A DNA stretch of 64,000 nucleotides, from the NCBI RefSeq assembly GCF_004217175.1, contig NZ_SHKI01000002.1, forward strand, positions 363,000 through 426,999, given 5' to 3'. Shown piece after piece: positions 52,263 to 63,281 of the stretch (positions are counted from its first letter, which is position 1; each line of letters starts with the position of its first letter). The notes under the pieces were generated by a model that made no database searches, was not told where the DNA came from, and saw nothing but the letters and a program-made list of their open reading frames with translations. Origin of the DNA: Leucobacter luti. GTDB lineage: Bacteria; Actinomycetota; Actinomycetes; Actinomycetales; Microbacteriaceae. The translations under genes and the position numbers were made by a program.

Positions 52263-53414
52263 GTGGCAGCAGTCAATTTAGGAATGCCGAAGGTCCCAGA
52301 GGTCCTCGCACCCCGTCGCAAGTCTCGCGAGATCAAGGTCGGTTCTGTAACCGTCGGCGGTAACTCGCAGGTGTCGGTGCAGTCGATGACCACGACACCG
52401 ACGACAGACATCAACGCAACGCTTCAACAGATCGCCGAGCTCACGGCTTCGGGATGCGACATCGTTCGCGTCGCCTGCCCGAGCCGGGACGACGCCGAGG
52501 CGCTCCCGATCATCGCGAAGAAGAGCCAGATCCCGGTCATCGCGGATATCCACTTCCAGCCCGCGTACGTGTACGCGGCGATCGATGCCGGGTGCGCCGC
52601 TGTGCGCGTCAACCCGGGCAACATCCGGAAGTTCGACGACCAGGTCGGCGAGATCGCGAAGCGCGCGAAGGCCGCGGGCGTCTCGCTCCGCATCGGCGTC
52701 AACGCCGGATCGCTCGATCCGCGCCTGCTGCAGAAGTACGGCAAGGCCACGCCCGAGGCGCTCGTCGAGAGCGCCGTCTGGGAAGCCTCCCTCTTCGAGG
52801 AGCACGACTTCCACGACTTCAAGATCTCCGTGAAGCACAACGACCCCATCGTCATGGTGAAGGCATACCGTCAGCTCGCCGAGCGCGGCGACTGGCCTCT
52901 CCACCTCGGTGTCACCGAGGCCGGTCCCGCCTTCCAGGGCACGATCAAGAGCGCGACCGCGTTCGGGATCCTGCTCTCCGAGGGCATCGGCGACACGATC
53001 CGCGTCTCGCTCTCGGCCCCGCCGGTCGAGGAGGTCAAGGTGGGCCTGCAGATCCTGCAGTCGCTCAACCTGCGCGAGCGCAAGCTCGAGATCGTTTCGT
53101 GCCCGTCCTGCGGCCGCGCACAGGTGGACGTCTACACGCTCGCCGAACAGGTCACCAAGGGCCTTGAAGGCATGAGCGTGCCGCTGCGCGTCGCCGTCAT
53201 GGGCTGCGTCGTCAACGGTCCCGGCGAGGCCCGCGAGGCAGACCTCGGGGTCGCCTCCGGCAACGGCAAGGGCCAGATCTTTGTGAAGGGCGAGGTCATC
53301 AAGACCGTCCCGGAGAGCGAGATCGTCGCCACCCTCATCCAGGAGGCGAACCGCCTCGCGGCCGAGATGCCCGCTTCTGAGGGCACAGGCACCCCCGAGG
53401 TCGTTACGGCCTAG
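52263..53414 (+). CDS. ispG: 4-hydroxy-3-methylbut-2-enyl-diphosphate synthase (flavodoxin type) IspG
   Basis: IspG performs the penultimate step of the MEP pathway with a 4Fe-4S cluster. The 383 aa protein shows [79 protein letters not shown], the first cluster Cys pair in [13 protein letters not shown], and [18 protein letters not shown]. It follows dxr and rseP but seems to have its own promoter. The 137-base gap after it has two copies of gcgccgcgctgggt. Confidence 0.96.
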   Translation: MAAVNLGMPKVPEVLAPRRKSREIKVGSVTVGGNSQVSVQSMTTTPTTDINATLQQIAELTASGCDIVRVACPSRDDAEALPIIAKKSQIPVIADIHFQPAYVYAAIDAGCAAVRVNPGNIRKFDDQVGEIAKRAKAAGVSLRIGVNAGSLDPRLLQKYGKATPEALVESAVWEASLFEEHDFHDFKISVKHNDPIVMVKAYRQLAERGDWPLHLGVTEAGPAFQGTIKSATAFGILLSEGIGDTIRVSLSAPPVEEVKVGLQILQSLNLRERKLEIVSCPSCGRAQVDVYTLAEQVTKGLEGMSVPLRVAVMGCVVNGPGEAREADLGVASGNGKGQIFVKGEVIKTVPESEIVATLIQEANRLAAEMPASEGTGTPEVVTA

Positions 53415-53551
53415 AGACTGGGCCGGGGGCGCGGGCGCTCTGCGCGCCGCGCTTCCGGCGCTGGTCTGGGGGCTTGCGTCGCGCTGGGCTGGGGCGCGCC
53501 GCGCTGGGTCGCGCCGCGCTGGGCCCCGCCGGGTGAGTATCCCAGATCCGG

Positions 53552-54970
53552 CTACGCGAGCTCGAGCTGGATCGTGCCCGTCCGGATGTCGGCGCCGACC
53601 ACGCGCACCTCGATCGTGGTGCCCGCCGCGGCCCCGGCCGCGGGGCACTGCGCGGTGACTGGCGGCTCGACCAGCTGCACCCGCGCGCGCTCGCCCCGCA
53701 CCTCGATCACCACCGCGGTGAAGCGCTCCCCGATGCGCTCAGCCACTAGCGCGGCCTCCACCCGGTCGAGCGCCGCTGAGCCGATCTGCGCGGCGCGCTG
53801 ATTCGACGCCCGCATGAGTTCTGGCAGCTGCGGCAGACTCGCGCGCGCCCACTCGGGGACCGCGGTGTCGGCGCAGATCGCCGCGCACAGGATCAGGCCC
53901 CAGCGGTCGACCAGTCGACGCAGTGGCGCGGTGACGTGCGCGTACGGCGCGGCGATCGCCGCCTGTCGGGTCTCGGCCGGCGGGGTGCCGTCGAACGCCG
54001 CGTAGTCGGCCCCGCGGAAGAGCGCGGCCGCCGCCTGCATGACCGCCGGGGTGCGCACGCTCGCCGGGTCGAGGCTCCGCAGATAGTCCCCGTAGCTGAG
54101 GCCGGCCGGCCAGGGCTCGCCGAGCGCCGCGACGCGCGTGCGAAACGCGCCGAGCGCCTCGGTAGACGGCGCGGGCATGGTGCGCAGCACGCCGACCCCC
54201 GCGGCGAGCATCATCTCTCCCGCCGCGATTCCCACCAGCAGCGAAAGCTGTGCGTTCCACTCCTCGACGGGCAGCGGGAAGCGCCGCTCGATGTGGTAGC
54301 CGGAGGGCGTCTCCGTGATCTGCTCCTCGGGCATGTTGAGGCTGGCCCCGCCCCGCAGACGCTCCTGCTCCGCGCGAGCCCGGCCGACCTCCGGCAGCAG
54401 CGCGAGCGGGGCGGCGGCCGTGCCGCGATCGATGTCGCGCTGGGCGCTTGGATAGTCGAGCTGCGCGCGGGACCGGACGCGGGCACGCCGCACGTCGCAC
54501 CCCGTGACCGCGCCCGCATCGTCGAGGCGCACGGTCCAGACGTAGGCGGTGCGATCTGCTCCGGGGAGCAACGAGGCACGCCCCTCGCTGAGGACCCGCG
54601 GGTGCAGGGGCACGGTGCCGTCCGGGAGATACAGGGTCTGCCCGCGGTCCCGGGCCGCCAGGTCGAGCGCGCTCTCCGGGCGCACAAACGCGGCGACGTC
54701 GGCGATCGCGTAGCGCACCACCCAGCCGGAGCCCGCGCGCTCAATGCTGAATGCCTGGTCGAGGTCGCGTGATCCGGGGGGATCGAGGGTCACGAACGGC
54801 ACGTCGCGCAGGTCAAACTCCACCTCGGGCGCCGCCGTCTCCGCGGCCTCGGAGAGCGCCGCGGCGGGGAACGCCTCGGGCACCGAGAACTCGGTGCGCA
54901 GCGCAGCAAGCGCCTCCGCGAGCTCGCCGTGCGAGCTCTGCGGGGCGAGGTGCGCGCGCCGTGCCGGCAT
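53552..54970 (-). CDS. RNB domain ribonuclease (RNase II/R family)
   Basis: The 472 aa protein has the RNB catalytic core: VTLDPPGSRDLDQAFSIERA (the Asp cluster that binds metal), YAIADVAAFVRPESALDLAA, LYLPDGTVPLHPRVLSEGRA and YAHVTAPLRRLVDRWG. It lacks the N-terminal cold-shock and most C-terminal S1 sequence of full RNase R (about 800 aa), a short form common in actinobacteria. It is a 3'-5' exoribonuclease by family. It starts 6 bases after a TAGGCT box. Confidence 0.9.
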   Translation of the reverse strand: MPARRAHLAPQSSHGELAEALAALRTEFSVPEAFPAAALSEAAETAAPEVEFDLRDVPFVTLDPPGSRDLDQAFSIERAGSGWVVRYAIADVAAFVRPESALDLAARDRGQTLYLPDGTVPLHPRVLSEGRASLLPGADRTAYVWTVRLDDAGAVTGCDVRRARVRSRAQLDYPSAQRDIDRGTAAAPLALLPEVGRARAEQERLRGGASLNMPEEQITETPSGYHIERRFPLPVEEWNAQLSLLVGIAAGEMMLAAGVGVLRTMPAPSTEALGAFRTRVAALGEPWPAGLSYGDYLRSLDPASVRTPAVMQAAAALFRGADYAAFDGTPPAETRQAAIAAPYAHVTAPLRRLVDRWGLILCAAICADTAVPEWARASLPQLPELMRASNQRAAQIGSAALDRVEAALVAERIGERFTAVVIEVRGERARVQLVEPPVTAQCPAAGAAAGTTIEVRVVGADIRTGTIQLELA

Positions 54971-54976
54971 GGGGCC

Positions 54977-54982
54977 AGCCTA
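54977..54982 (-). promoter_or_regulatory. -10 box for leaderless RNB ribonuclease gene
   Basis: Minus-strand TAGGCT ends 6 bases before the ATG at 54970. It is back to back with the promoter of the LOG-family gene. Confidence 0.55.
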
Positions 54983-55005
54983 GGGCATGTCCGCGGGACC
55001 GCGCC

Positions 55006-55011
55006 TACACT
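55006..55011 (+). promoter_or_regulatory. -10 box for leaderless LOG-family gene
   Basis: TACACT ends 6 bases before the GTG at 55018. The two divergent genes thus share only 47 bases. Confidence 0.55.
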
Positions 55012-55017
55012 GGAGAT

Positions 55018-56073
55018 GTGACTGCATTCCCCGACTCAGACCCCACGGCCGCCCAGCTTGAGCTGCGAGAGCGGCTGGGCGAACTCATGGCGGAGAGTGG
55101 CATTACCGCGCAGCGCACCCTGGTGCGGCGCATCCTCGAAGCCGGGATCGGCCTCGGCCAGGACGGGACCGCGCGCCGCGATCTGAAGATCACCGCGGCG
55201 GCCATTGAGGAGATGCGGGCGGCGTTCAGACTGTTCGCTCCGTACACCGACGCGCCAAAGGTCACGATCTTTGGCTCCGCGCGCACCCAGTCCCACGACC
55301 CGCTCTGGGTGAGCGCCGAGGCAACCGCGCGCGCGCTCGCCGAGCAGGGCTGGCTCGTGGTCACCGGGGCCGGGCCGGGCATCATGGAGGCCGCGGCCAC
55401 GGGTGCGGGCCAGGAGCGCTCGCTGGGCGTCTCGATTCGCCTGCCGTTCGAGGAAGCGCCGAACGCCGTGGTCGCCGGCGACGACCGCCGGGTCGCGATG
55501 AAATACTTCTTCACGCGCAAACTGATGCTCGTGAAGGAATCGCGCGGCTTCGTCTGCCTCCCCGGCGGCTTCGGCACGATGGACGAGACGTTCGAGCTGC
55601 TGACGCTGCAGCAGACCGGCAAGATGGAGCCGGTGCCGATCGTGCTGCTCGACCGCGCCGGCGGCACGTTCTGGCGCGGTTTTGCGGCGTTCGTCACTGA
55701 GCAGCTCGCCGCGAGCGGGATGGTCGCGGTTGACGATCTCGACCGCGTGCTTGTGACCGACTCGGTCGAGGCTGCCGTGGCCGAGGTGACCGGGTTCTGG
55801 CGCAACTACGACTCGCTCCGCTGGTTCGGGGCGCAGCTGGTGCTGCGCCTGCGCGCGGCACCCAGCGATGCAGAACTCGCGGATCTCAACCGACGCTTTA
55901 CCGGGCTGTGCGAGGTGGGCGAGATCGAGCGCACGGGGCCATTCTCTGAAGAACTGCGCGACGGGGATCTGCCGGAGCTGCCGCGGATCGTATTCACGCC
56001 GCGCCGCCGCACGGTGGGGGACCTGCACCGCCTGATCCGCGCCCTGAACGAGCTGGAGTCGGCGCCCGCCTAG
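55018..56073 (+). CDS. LOG family protein (Rossmann-fold nucleotide-binding)
   Basis: The 351 aa protein has the LOG/TIGR00730 core: VTIFGSARTQSHDPLWVSAE, WLVVTGAGPGIMEAAATGAG, FFTRKLMLVKESRGF and the PGGFGTMDE phosphoribohydrolase motif. LOG enzymes release cytokinin-like bases from nucleoside monophosphates, and some act on other nucleotides. The N-terminal 70 residues and C-terminal 90 residues are extra compared with the short plant-type LOG. The start is the GTG at 55018 from the -10 box; the upstream open frame overlaps the divergent gene. Confidence 0.87.
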   Translation: MTAFPDSDPTAAQLELRERLGELMAESGITAQRTLVRRILEAGIGLGQDGTARRDLKITAAAIEEMRAAFRLFAPYTDAPKVTIFGSARTQSHDPLWVSAEATARALAEQGWLVVTGAGPGIMEAAATGAGQERSLGVSIRLPFEEAPNAVVAGDDRRVAMKYFFTRKLMLVKESRGFVCLPGGFGTMDETFELLTLQQTGKMEPVPIVLLDRAGGTFWRGFAAFVTEQLAASGMVAVDDLDRVLVTDSVEAAVAEVTGFWRNYDSLRWFGAQLVLRLRAAPSDAELADLNRRFTGLCEVGEIERTGPFSEELRDGDLPELPRIVFTPRRRTVGDLHRLIRALNELESAPA

Positions 56074-56233
56074 GGCCCGCGCGCTGCGAGGGCGCGGGAC
56101 GCCGCGGCGGGCTGCCGCAGCGGGCTGCCGCACGCGACTGCGTTCGACGGGCGGCGTCTGTCTGCGGTGAGCGTTAGGCTGGGTACACGACGTTGGGGGT
56201 ACAGCGCGGGGGTTGACCCGAGGAGTTCACACG

Positions 56234-58717
56234 ATGGCCCAGGCCCCCGCCCCCGGCTGGTACGCAGACCCAAGCGATCCGCGCGGTCTGAGATGGTGGG
56301 ACGGCGCCCAGTGGACCGCCCACACCGCCCACACGGCCCACACCGCCGATACCGCCCACACCACCGACTCGGCTGCCCCAGTCCGCGAGACCGCGCGTGA
56401 GGCAGTTGGTGGCGGCGCGGAGCATGGCGGCGGCGCAGATGGTGGCAGCGCGGAGCGTGGTGGCGACGCGGAGCGGAGCAGCGCAGACTCAGCCGAACCG
56501 GCGCCGCCGCGGCGACGGCGGCTCTGGGCGCGGCTCGGCGCTGCCGGCATCGCGCTCGTGCTCGTGGCGGCCGGCGCGCTCGCGCTCCCCAGGCTGCTTG
56601 GCGGCTCAGGGTCGGAAGCGGCGTCAACCGAGCCGGTCGTTGCGGGCGGGCTCAAGTACATGCCGCCGATCCGCGTTCATCCGTCCGAGGAGTACTTCGA
56701 CATTCCGATGCAGATCAGCCTGGACGAGTACCTCGAGCAGATCGGTGAGGAACGATATGGGACCACAGAGTGGACCCAGGGGGTCGTGGAACTCTACGCG
56801 GACCGCAACCTTACTGTCGCGATCGGCACTGGAGTCACCGAACGCACGGGCCCCGAGCGAGAGACCGAGTCGTGGAGTGTGTACCCGCACGCCTGGAACG
56901 ACACCGCGTGGGGCAGCTCACGAACAGACCCCTCCGAAAACGTGGAGCAGCAGGTCTTTGACGTCGATGTGTACTGGTCGCAGTTCTCCGAGTATTGGAT
57001 GAAGCGCAGCGTGGATTTGCACGGCGAGCCGCTCGATGTGCCAATGGTGACCCAGCTCATTCCGGAGCACTCCACCGATGTGTTTGAGCCCGTCATCCCT
57101 GAGTTCTCGCGGGGAGCCGAGGACGGCTCGGTGAAACTGAGCTGGAGGGCTCCCGAGGGTGCCGACGACCGCACTGAGTATTTGATCATGCGGTATATGC
57201 CCAGCGCGCTGTCCGCGACCGAGGAGGACGCCTGGTCTACCGACCTGATCAGTGTTGTCACCGGAGCGCTGTCGTATGACACGACGGATACTCGTGACGG
57301 CAGCCAGATCCAGAACATCGAGCTTCTGCTGTACTCTGGCGATTCGGCTGATGAGCAAGAGTACGGCGGAGCGTTGTCATCGAACGCGAAGCTCAACTCC
57401 ACGAACGCGCACTTCGCGGTGGTCGCGCGGCAGGACGGCAGGTTTTCCCCGGCCATGCCCGTTGCACCAGACGTGAGCCTGCGCTCGCAACCCCACTCGC
57501 TCGCCTACAACGAGCTGCGTGAGCACGGCGACCCCTCCCGCGGGGACGTCGGAGACCTGTCGGAGCTGCAGACATGGCTCCCGATCACCACGATTGATGG
57601 CGCGACCAGGACCATGCCGATCCAGTTCGATCCCGAGCAGATCGAACCAAAGCCAGACGCGCTGTGGGAATCCGACGACGGCACGATCTCGCTGCAGCCG
57701 GCCGTTAAGCTCCACGGGAAGATCGTGGGGACCACGATGACCACGAGTTCCACCTCGAAGGTTCCCGACGGGACGAGCATGACCGAGTGGGTCGACCAGC
57801 TCACCGCGTTTGTCTTGGCGTTCAATGAGCGCGCGATTTCAGAGCAGGCGGCCACCGGCGGTAAGACCCTCACGGTTGAGGACGCCGACCACATGATCGA
57901 CATCGCCGAGTATCGGAAGCTCGCCGTGGCTGACGAGACCCCGCAGGTGCCCTACCCCGTGTACGGCACCCACCCGATGGTCAAGCGCATCGCGGCAAAC
58001 ATGTACCTCGGTGAACCAGCCATTGACGTGTCGCTGTGGAAAAACGAGCCCGGTGCGCCCGCCCCGCGTGAGGCATACCAGGAGGCGATCACGCAGAACC
58101 CGCTCCTGAACTACGGGACGCCGCTCGTGGCTTACGACGGCGACGTGGTTTTCATCGACTACATCTTTTCCCAGGAAGAACGCGACGCGGCAATTGAGCT
58201 CAGCTTCGGTGCCGCGCAAGAGGTCGCGCAGAGCGTGTCCGGTCTCAGTGAGTCGGAACAGGCGCGGGTGATTAACCAGTGGATCGTCGACAACGTCGAG
58301 TACGACTACGAGAGCGTCGCCGAGCTTGAGGGCGGATCGCTGATCCCCGGGATGAACATCGGCACGATCCCGTACGACTCAGAGTTCACTGCCTGGAGCC
58401 CCATTGGGGTATTTCGGGACGGCACCGCGGTGTGCCAGGGATACGCGCAGGCGTTCGCGCTCATCGCGCGAGAGGCGGGGCTTGACACGATCATCGTGGT
58501 GGGTGAGGTGGTCGACGGTGGCGCGCACGCGTGGAATCGGGTGAACGTCGGTGGCGAGTGGAAGTCGGTCGATCCCACCTGGAACGATTCCGACGAGAAT
58601 TCTGAGCGGTATCTCCTCATCAACGAGAGCGACTACACGGGGAACGCCGAGCGAAACGCCGATCCGACCACGAACTGGATCATTGACATCAACCAGGAAC
58701 AGTTCAACACGCCCTAG
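56234..58717 (+). CDS. DUF2510 and transglutaminase-like domain membrane protein
   Basis: The 827 aa protein begins with a DUF2510 motif (PGWYADPSDPRGLRWWDGAQ), then Thr-Ala-His repeats (TAHTAHTAHTADTAHTTD), a low-complexity Gly/Ala/Glu linker, one span (LGAAGIALVLVAAGALAL, about residue 105) and a long outer domain. The C-terminus is a transglutaminase-like cysteine protease fold: Cys in GTAVCQGYAQAFALIAREAG, His in GGAHAWNRVNVGG, Asp in WKSVDPTWND. AGGAG 8 bases upstream fixes the ATG at 56234. It may process or crosslink cell-wall proteins. The outer domain uses noticeably more A/T-ending codons than its neighbours, suggesting recent or weakly adapted origin. Confidence 0.85.
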   Translation: MAQAPAPGWYADPSDPRGLRWWDGAQWTAHTAHTAHTADTAHTTDSAAPVRETAREAVGGGAEHGGGADGGSAERGGDAERSSADSAEPAPPRRRRLWARLGAAGIALVLVAAGALALPRLLGGSGSEAASTEPVVAGGLKYMPPIRVHPSEEYFDIPMQISLDEYLEQIGEERYGTTEWTQGVVELYADRNLTVAIGTGVTERTGPERETESWSVYPHAWNDTAWGSSRTDPSENVEQQVFDVDVYWSQFSEYWMKRSVDLHGEPLDVPMVTQLIPEHSTDVFEPVIPEFSRGAEDGSVKLSWRAPEGADDRTEYLIMRYMPSALSATEEDAWSTDLISVVTGALSYDTTDTRDGSQIQNIELLLYSGDSADEQEYGGALSSNAKLNSTNAHFAVVARQDGRFSPAMPVAPDVSLRSQPHSLAYNELREHGDPSRGDVGDLSELQTWLPITTIDGATRTMPIQFDPEQIEPKPDALWESDDGTISLQPAVKLHGKIVGTTMTTSSTSKVPDGTSMTEWVDQLTAFVLAFNERAISEQAATGGKTLTVEDADHMIDIAEYRKLAVADETPQVPYPVYGTHPMVKRIAANMYLGEPAIDVSLWKNEPGAPAPREAYQEAITQNPLLNYGTPLVAYDGDVVFIDYIFSQEERDAAIELSFGAAQEVAQSVSGLSESEQARVINQWIVDNVEYDYESVAELEGGSLIPGMNIGTIPYDSEFTAWSPIGVFRDGTAVCQGYAQAFALIAREAGLDTIIVVGEVVDGGAHAWNRVNVGGEWKSVDPTWNDSDENSERYLLINESDYTGNAERNADPTTNWIIDINQEQFNTP

Positions 58718-58921
58718 GCTGCTGCTGCCGCCGCCGGGGTGCTGCTGCTGCTGCCGCTGCTGCTGCCGCCGCCGCGGCTTCCGCCGGGACGTCGGGACGC
58801 CGGAGCGCCGGAGTGCCGACGTGTTGGGGCCGGAGTGCGATGCCTGGCGTGGGGTGCCTGGCGGGGTGCACCGAGCGAGCTGCATGCCCCCCGCGTCTTC
58901 CCGCCGGCCGGTTGGGGCCGC
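58718..58921. repeat. Triplet-rich intergenic stretch (ctg/ccg runs)
   Basis: The 204-base gap begins with runs of ctg and ccg (about 58721-58790), which on the minus strand read cag/cgg, followed by gccggagcgccggagtgccg. No gene or clear terminator was found for the two convergent genes. Confidence 0.6.
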
Positions 58922-61291
<2,370 letters not shown>

Positions 61292-61297
61292 GGGGGT

Positions 61298-61303
61298 AGC
61301 GTA
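61298..61303 (-). promoter_or_regulatory. -10 box for leaderless uvrA-like gene
   Basis: Minus-strand TACGCT ends exactly 6 bases before the ATG at 61291. Confidence 0.55.
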
Positions 61304-61394
61304 GCGCGCACCTGCGACATCGGGCTTCTTGATTCCTGATCTGGTGAAGTGCGCCGTGGCTCGGACGGGCGGGCCGCCCGGGCGCGGGCCCCTC

Positions 61395-61483
61395 CGAGTG
61401 GCGCCAGAGTGCCCCTTGGGTCATCTCGAGTGGCGCCAAAGTGCCCCTTCGTGCGTGGGGAAGGGGCAGTTTGGCGACACTCG
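61395..61483. repeat. Dispersed hairpin element, copy D (half unit plus full hairpin)
   Basis: The full hairpin spans 61427-61483: left arm cgagtggcgccaaagtgccc and cttcg, right arm gaaggggcagtttggcgaca and ctcg. A lone left half (61395-61420) precedes it by 32 bases, the same half-plus-hairpin layout as copy A. It lies in the 368-base gap between the uvrA-like gene and the CPBP-like gene, which holds no gene. Confidence 0.8.
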
Positions 61484-61500
61484 GCGGGGGCTGGGCGCGC

Positions 61501-61544
61501 GGGGAGGCGCGCCGCGCGGGGCGGGGAGGTGCGCCGCGCGGGGC
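61501..61544. repeat. 22-bp direct repeat, two units
   Basis: ggggaggcgcgccgcgcggg and gc (61501-61522) is repeated with a single change at 61523-61544. Looser gggg-agg-gcgcgc copies continue to about 61620. Confidence 0.8.
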
Positions 61545-61659
61545 GCGCGGGCGGGGAGGGGCGCGCTGGCGGGGCCGGGTGGGGAGGGGAAGAGCGCAGG
61601 GGGCGGGGCGCGCCGCGCGGGCCACGCGCGCTCGGCGCGGCGTCGTTTAAGCTCGCGGC

Positions 61660-62646
61660 ATGACCTCGCACGCGCTCACCTCGCACGCGCTCACGCCGCG
61701 GCGGCTGCCCGCCCCGATCGGCATCGTCGCGGCCCTCGCGGTCTGCGGGGTCGCACCCGCGTGGTTCGTGGCTGAGCTGTTCTGGGTGGGCATCGCGCTC
61801 GCGGGCCTCGGCTTCGGACTCGCCTGGCTTGCAGATCGCGCCAGCGCCAGCGCCGGCGCTGCGAACACAGATCGCACCAGCGCCAGCGCCAGCGCCAGCG
61901 CCAGCGCCAGCACCAGCACGAGCGCCAGCGCCCGCGCTGCGAACGCAGACCCCACCGCCCCCGCCGCGGCAGGAACCCGGCCGCCGTCGCTGCTGCGCGA
62001 CCTCTCACTCGTGATCATCGGTCTCGCGGTCGTGCGCACGATCCCGCTCGCGGCGGCGCTCGACACCCCGGCGATGATCCGCTTCACGCTCGCGCTCGGC
62101 GGCGCGGTGCTCGTCCCGTATCTCGTGTCGCGCTACGTGTACCGGGACCGCTCGACCGGGTTTCCGTGGCGCGGCGGCGGGCGGTGGGGCGCGTTCCACT
62201 GGGGCTGGCTCGTCGCCGTGCTCGTGCTCGGCTGGCTGATCCTGCCCTGGTACTTCATCAGCTCGGGCGTCTACCAGAACTGGCCGGAGGTGACCACGCC
62301 CGACCTCATCGCGCGGCTGTTCGTCGGCGTGGGCGCGGTGGGGATCTGGGACGAACTGTTCTTCATCTGCACGGTGTTCGCCGTGCTGCTGCGGCACTTC
62401 CCGGTGTGGGCGGCGAACGCGCTGCAGGCGATCGTGTTCGTGTCGTTTCTCTGGGAGCTCGGCTACCGCTCGTGGGGGCCGGTGCTCACGATTCCGTTCG
62501 CGCTCATGCAGGGGCTCATCTTCCTGCGCACGCGCTCGCTCGGCTACGTGGTCGCCGTGCACCTGCTCTTTGACGCCGTCGTGTTTGCGGTGCTCGTCTA
62601 CGCGCACAATCCCGGGATGCCGCACATCTTTCTTACGGCGCCGTAG
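61660..62646 (+). CDS. CPBP-like intramembrane protein, degenerate active site
   Basis: The 328 aa protein has about eight hydrophobic segments. Its C-terminal half resembles the CPBP/Abi protease fold: IWDELFFICTVFAVLLRHFP stands at the EExxxR motif (second Glu missing), FVSFLWELGYRSWGP at the second motif and VAVHLLFDAVVF at the H-x3-D motif. Loss of motif residues makes protease activity doubtful. The N-terminus repeats MTSHALTSHALT, and residues 66-90 are an Ala-Ser repeat encoded by a cagcgc hexamer run (about 61880-61935). Function is unknown. Confidence 0.6.
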   Translation: MTSHALTSHALTPRRLPAPIGIVAALAVCGVAPAWFVAELFWVGIALAGLGFGLAWLADRASASAGAANTDRTSASASASASASTSTSASARAANADPTAPAAAGTRPPSLLRDLSLVIIGLAVVRTIPLAAALDTPAMIRFTLALGGAVLVPYLVSRYVYRDRSTGFPWRGGGRWGAFHWGWLVAVLVLGWLILPWYFISSGVYQNWPEVTTPDLIARLFVGVGAVGIWDELFFICTVFAVLLRHFPVWAANALQAIVFVSFLWELGYRSWGPVLTIPFALMQGLIFLRTRSLGYVVAVHLLFDAVVFAVLVYAHNPGMPHIFLTAP

Positions 62647-62738
62647 CGCCCGGATCGGCGGAGCACGCCCGCGCGCAGGGGCGCAGTCACGCAGGCGCAC
62701 CGGGGTGCGAGGGGGCAGGCACGGGCCCGCCGCAGCGG

Positions 62739-63179
62739 CTAGCGCGCGATGAGCTGCGCGATGCGGCGCACGGCGAACTCGTAGCCGTGCACGCCGGCGC
62801 CCACGATCACGCAGGCGGCGACCGCGGAGATGTAGGAGTGGTTGCGGAACTCCTCGCGCGCGTGCACGTTCGTGATGTGCACCTCAGCCGTGGGGAGCGC
62901 GACCGCCGTGATCGCGTCGCGCAGGGCGACCGAGGTGTGAGTGAACGCGCCGGGGTTGATCACGATGCCGGCGCAGTCGGTGCGGGCCTCGTGGATCGCG
63001 TCGATGAGCACGCCCTCGTGGTTGCTCTGCACGGCGCGCACCTCGAGCCCGAAGTCGGAGGCAACGCGCGAGACGAGCGCCTCGACGTCTGCGAGCGTCT
63101 CCTCGCCGTACAGCTCCGGCTCCCTGGTGCCGAGCAGATTCAGGTTTGGCCCGTTGACGAGCAAAATGCGTCGAGTCAT
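62739..63179 (-). CDS. aroQ: Type II 3-dehydroquinate dehydratase AroQ
   Basis: AroQ dehydrates 3-dehydroquinate to 3-dehydroshikimate in the shikimate pathway. The 146 aa protein shows [20 protein letters not shown] (with the catalytic Tyr), [32 protein letters not shown] and [19 protein letters not shown] (catalytic His). AGGAGGA lies 7 bases before the ATG at 63179; the longer open frame is spurious. It is divergent from trmB. Confidence 0.95.
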   Translation of the reverse strand: MTRRILLVNGPNLNLLGTREPELYGEETLADVEALVSRVASDFGLEVRAVQSNHEGVLIDAIHEARTDCAGIVINPGAFTHTSVALRDAITAVALPTAEVHITNVHAREEFRNHSYISAVAACVIVGAGVHGYEFAVRRIAQLIAR

Positions 63180-63269
63180 GCTGTTCCTCCTGATCGGTGC
63201 CGTGCACTCATGGTACCCCGGCGGGGCCGCGGCGCCCGGCCCCGCTTTGCTCGGCGGGCCTTGCCCGAC

Positions 63270-63275
63270 TACCGT
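63270..63275 (+). promoter_or_regulatory. -10 box for leaderless trmB
   Basis: TACCGT ends exactly 6 bases before the GTG at 63282. Confidence 0.5.
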
Positions 63276-63281
63276 TGTGGG

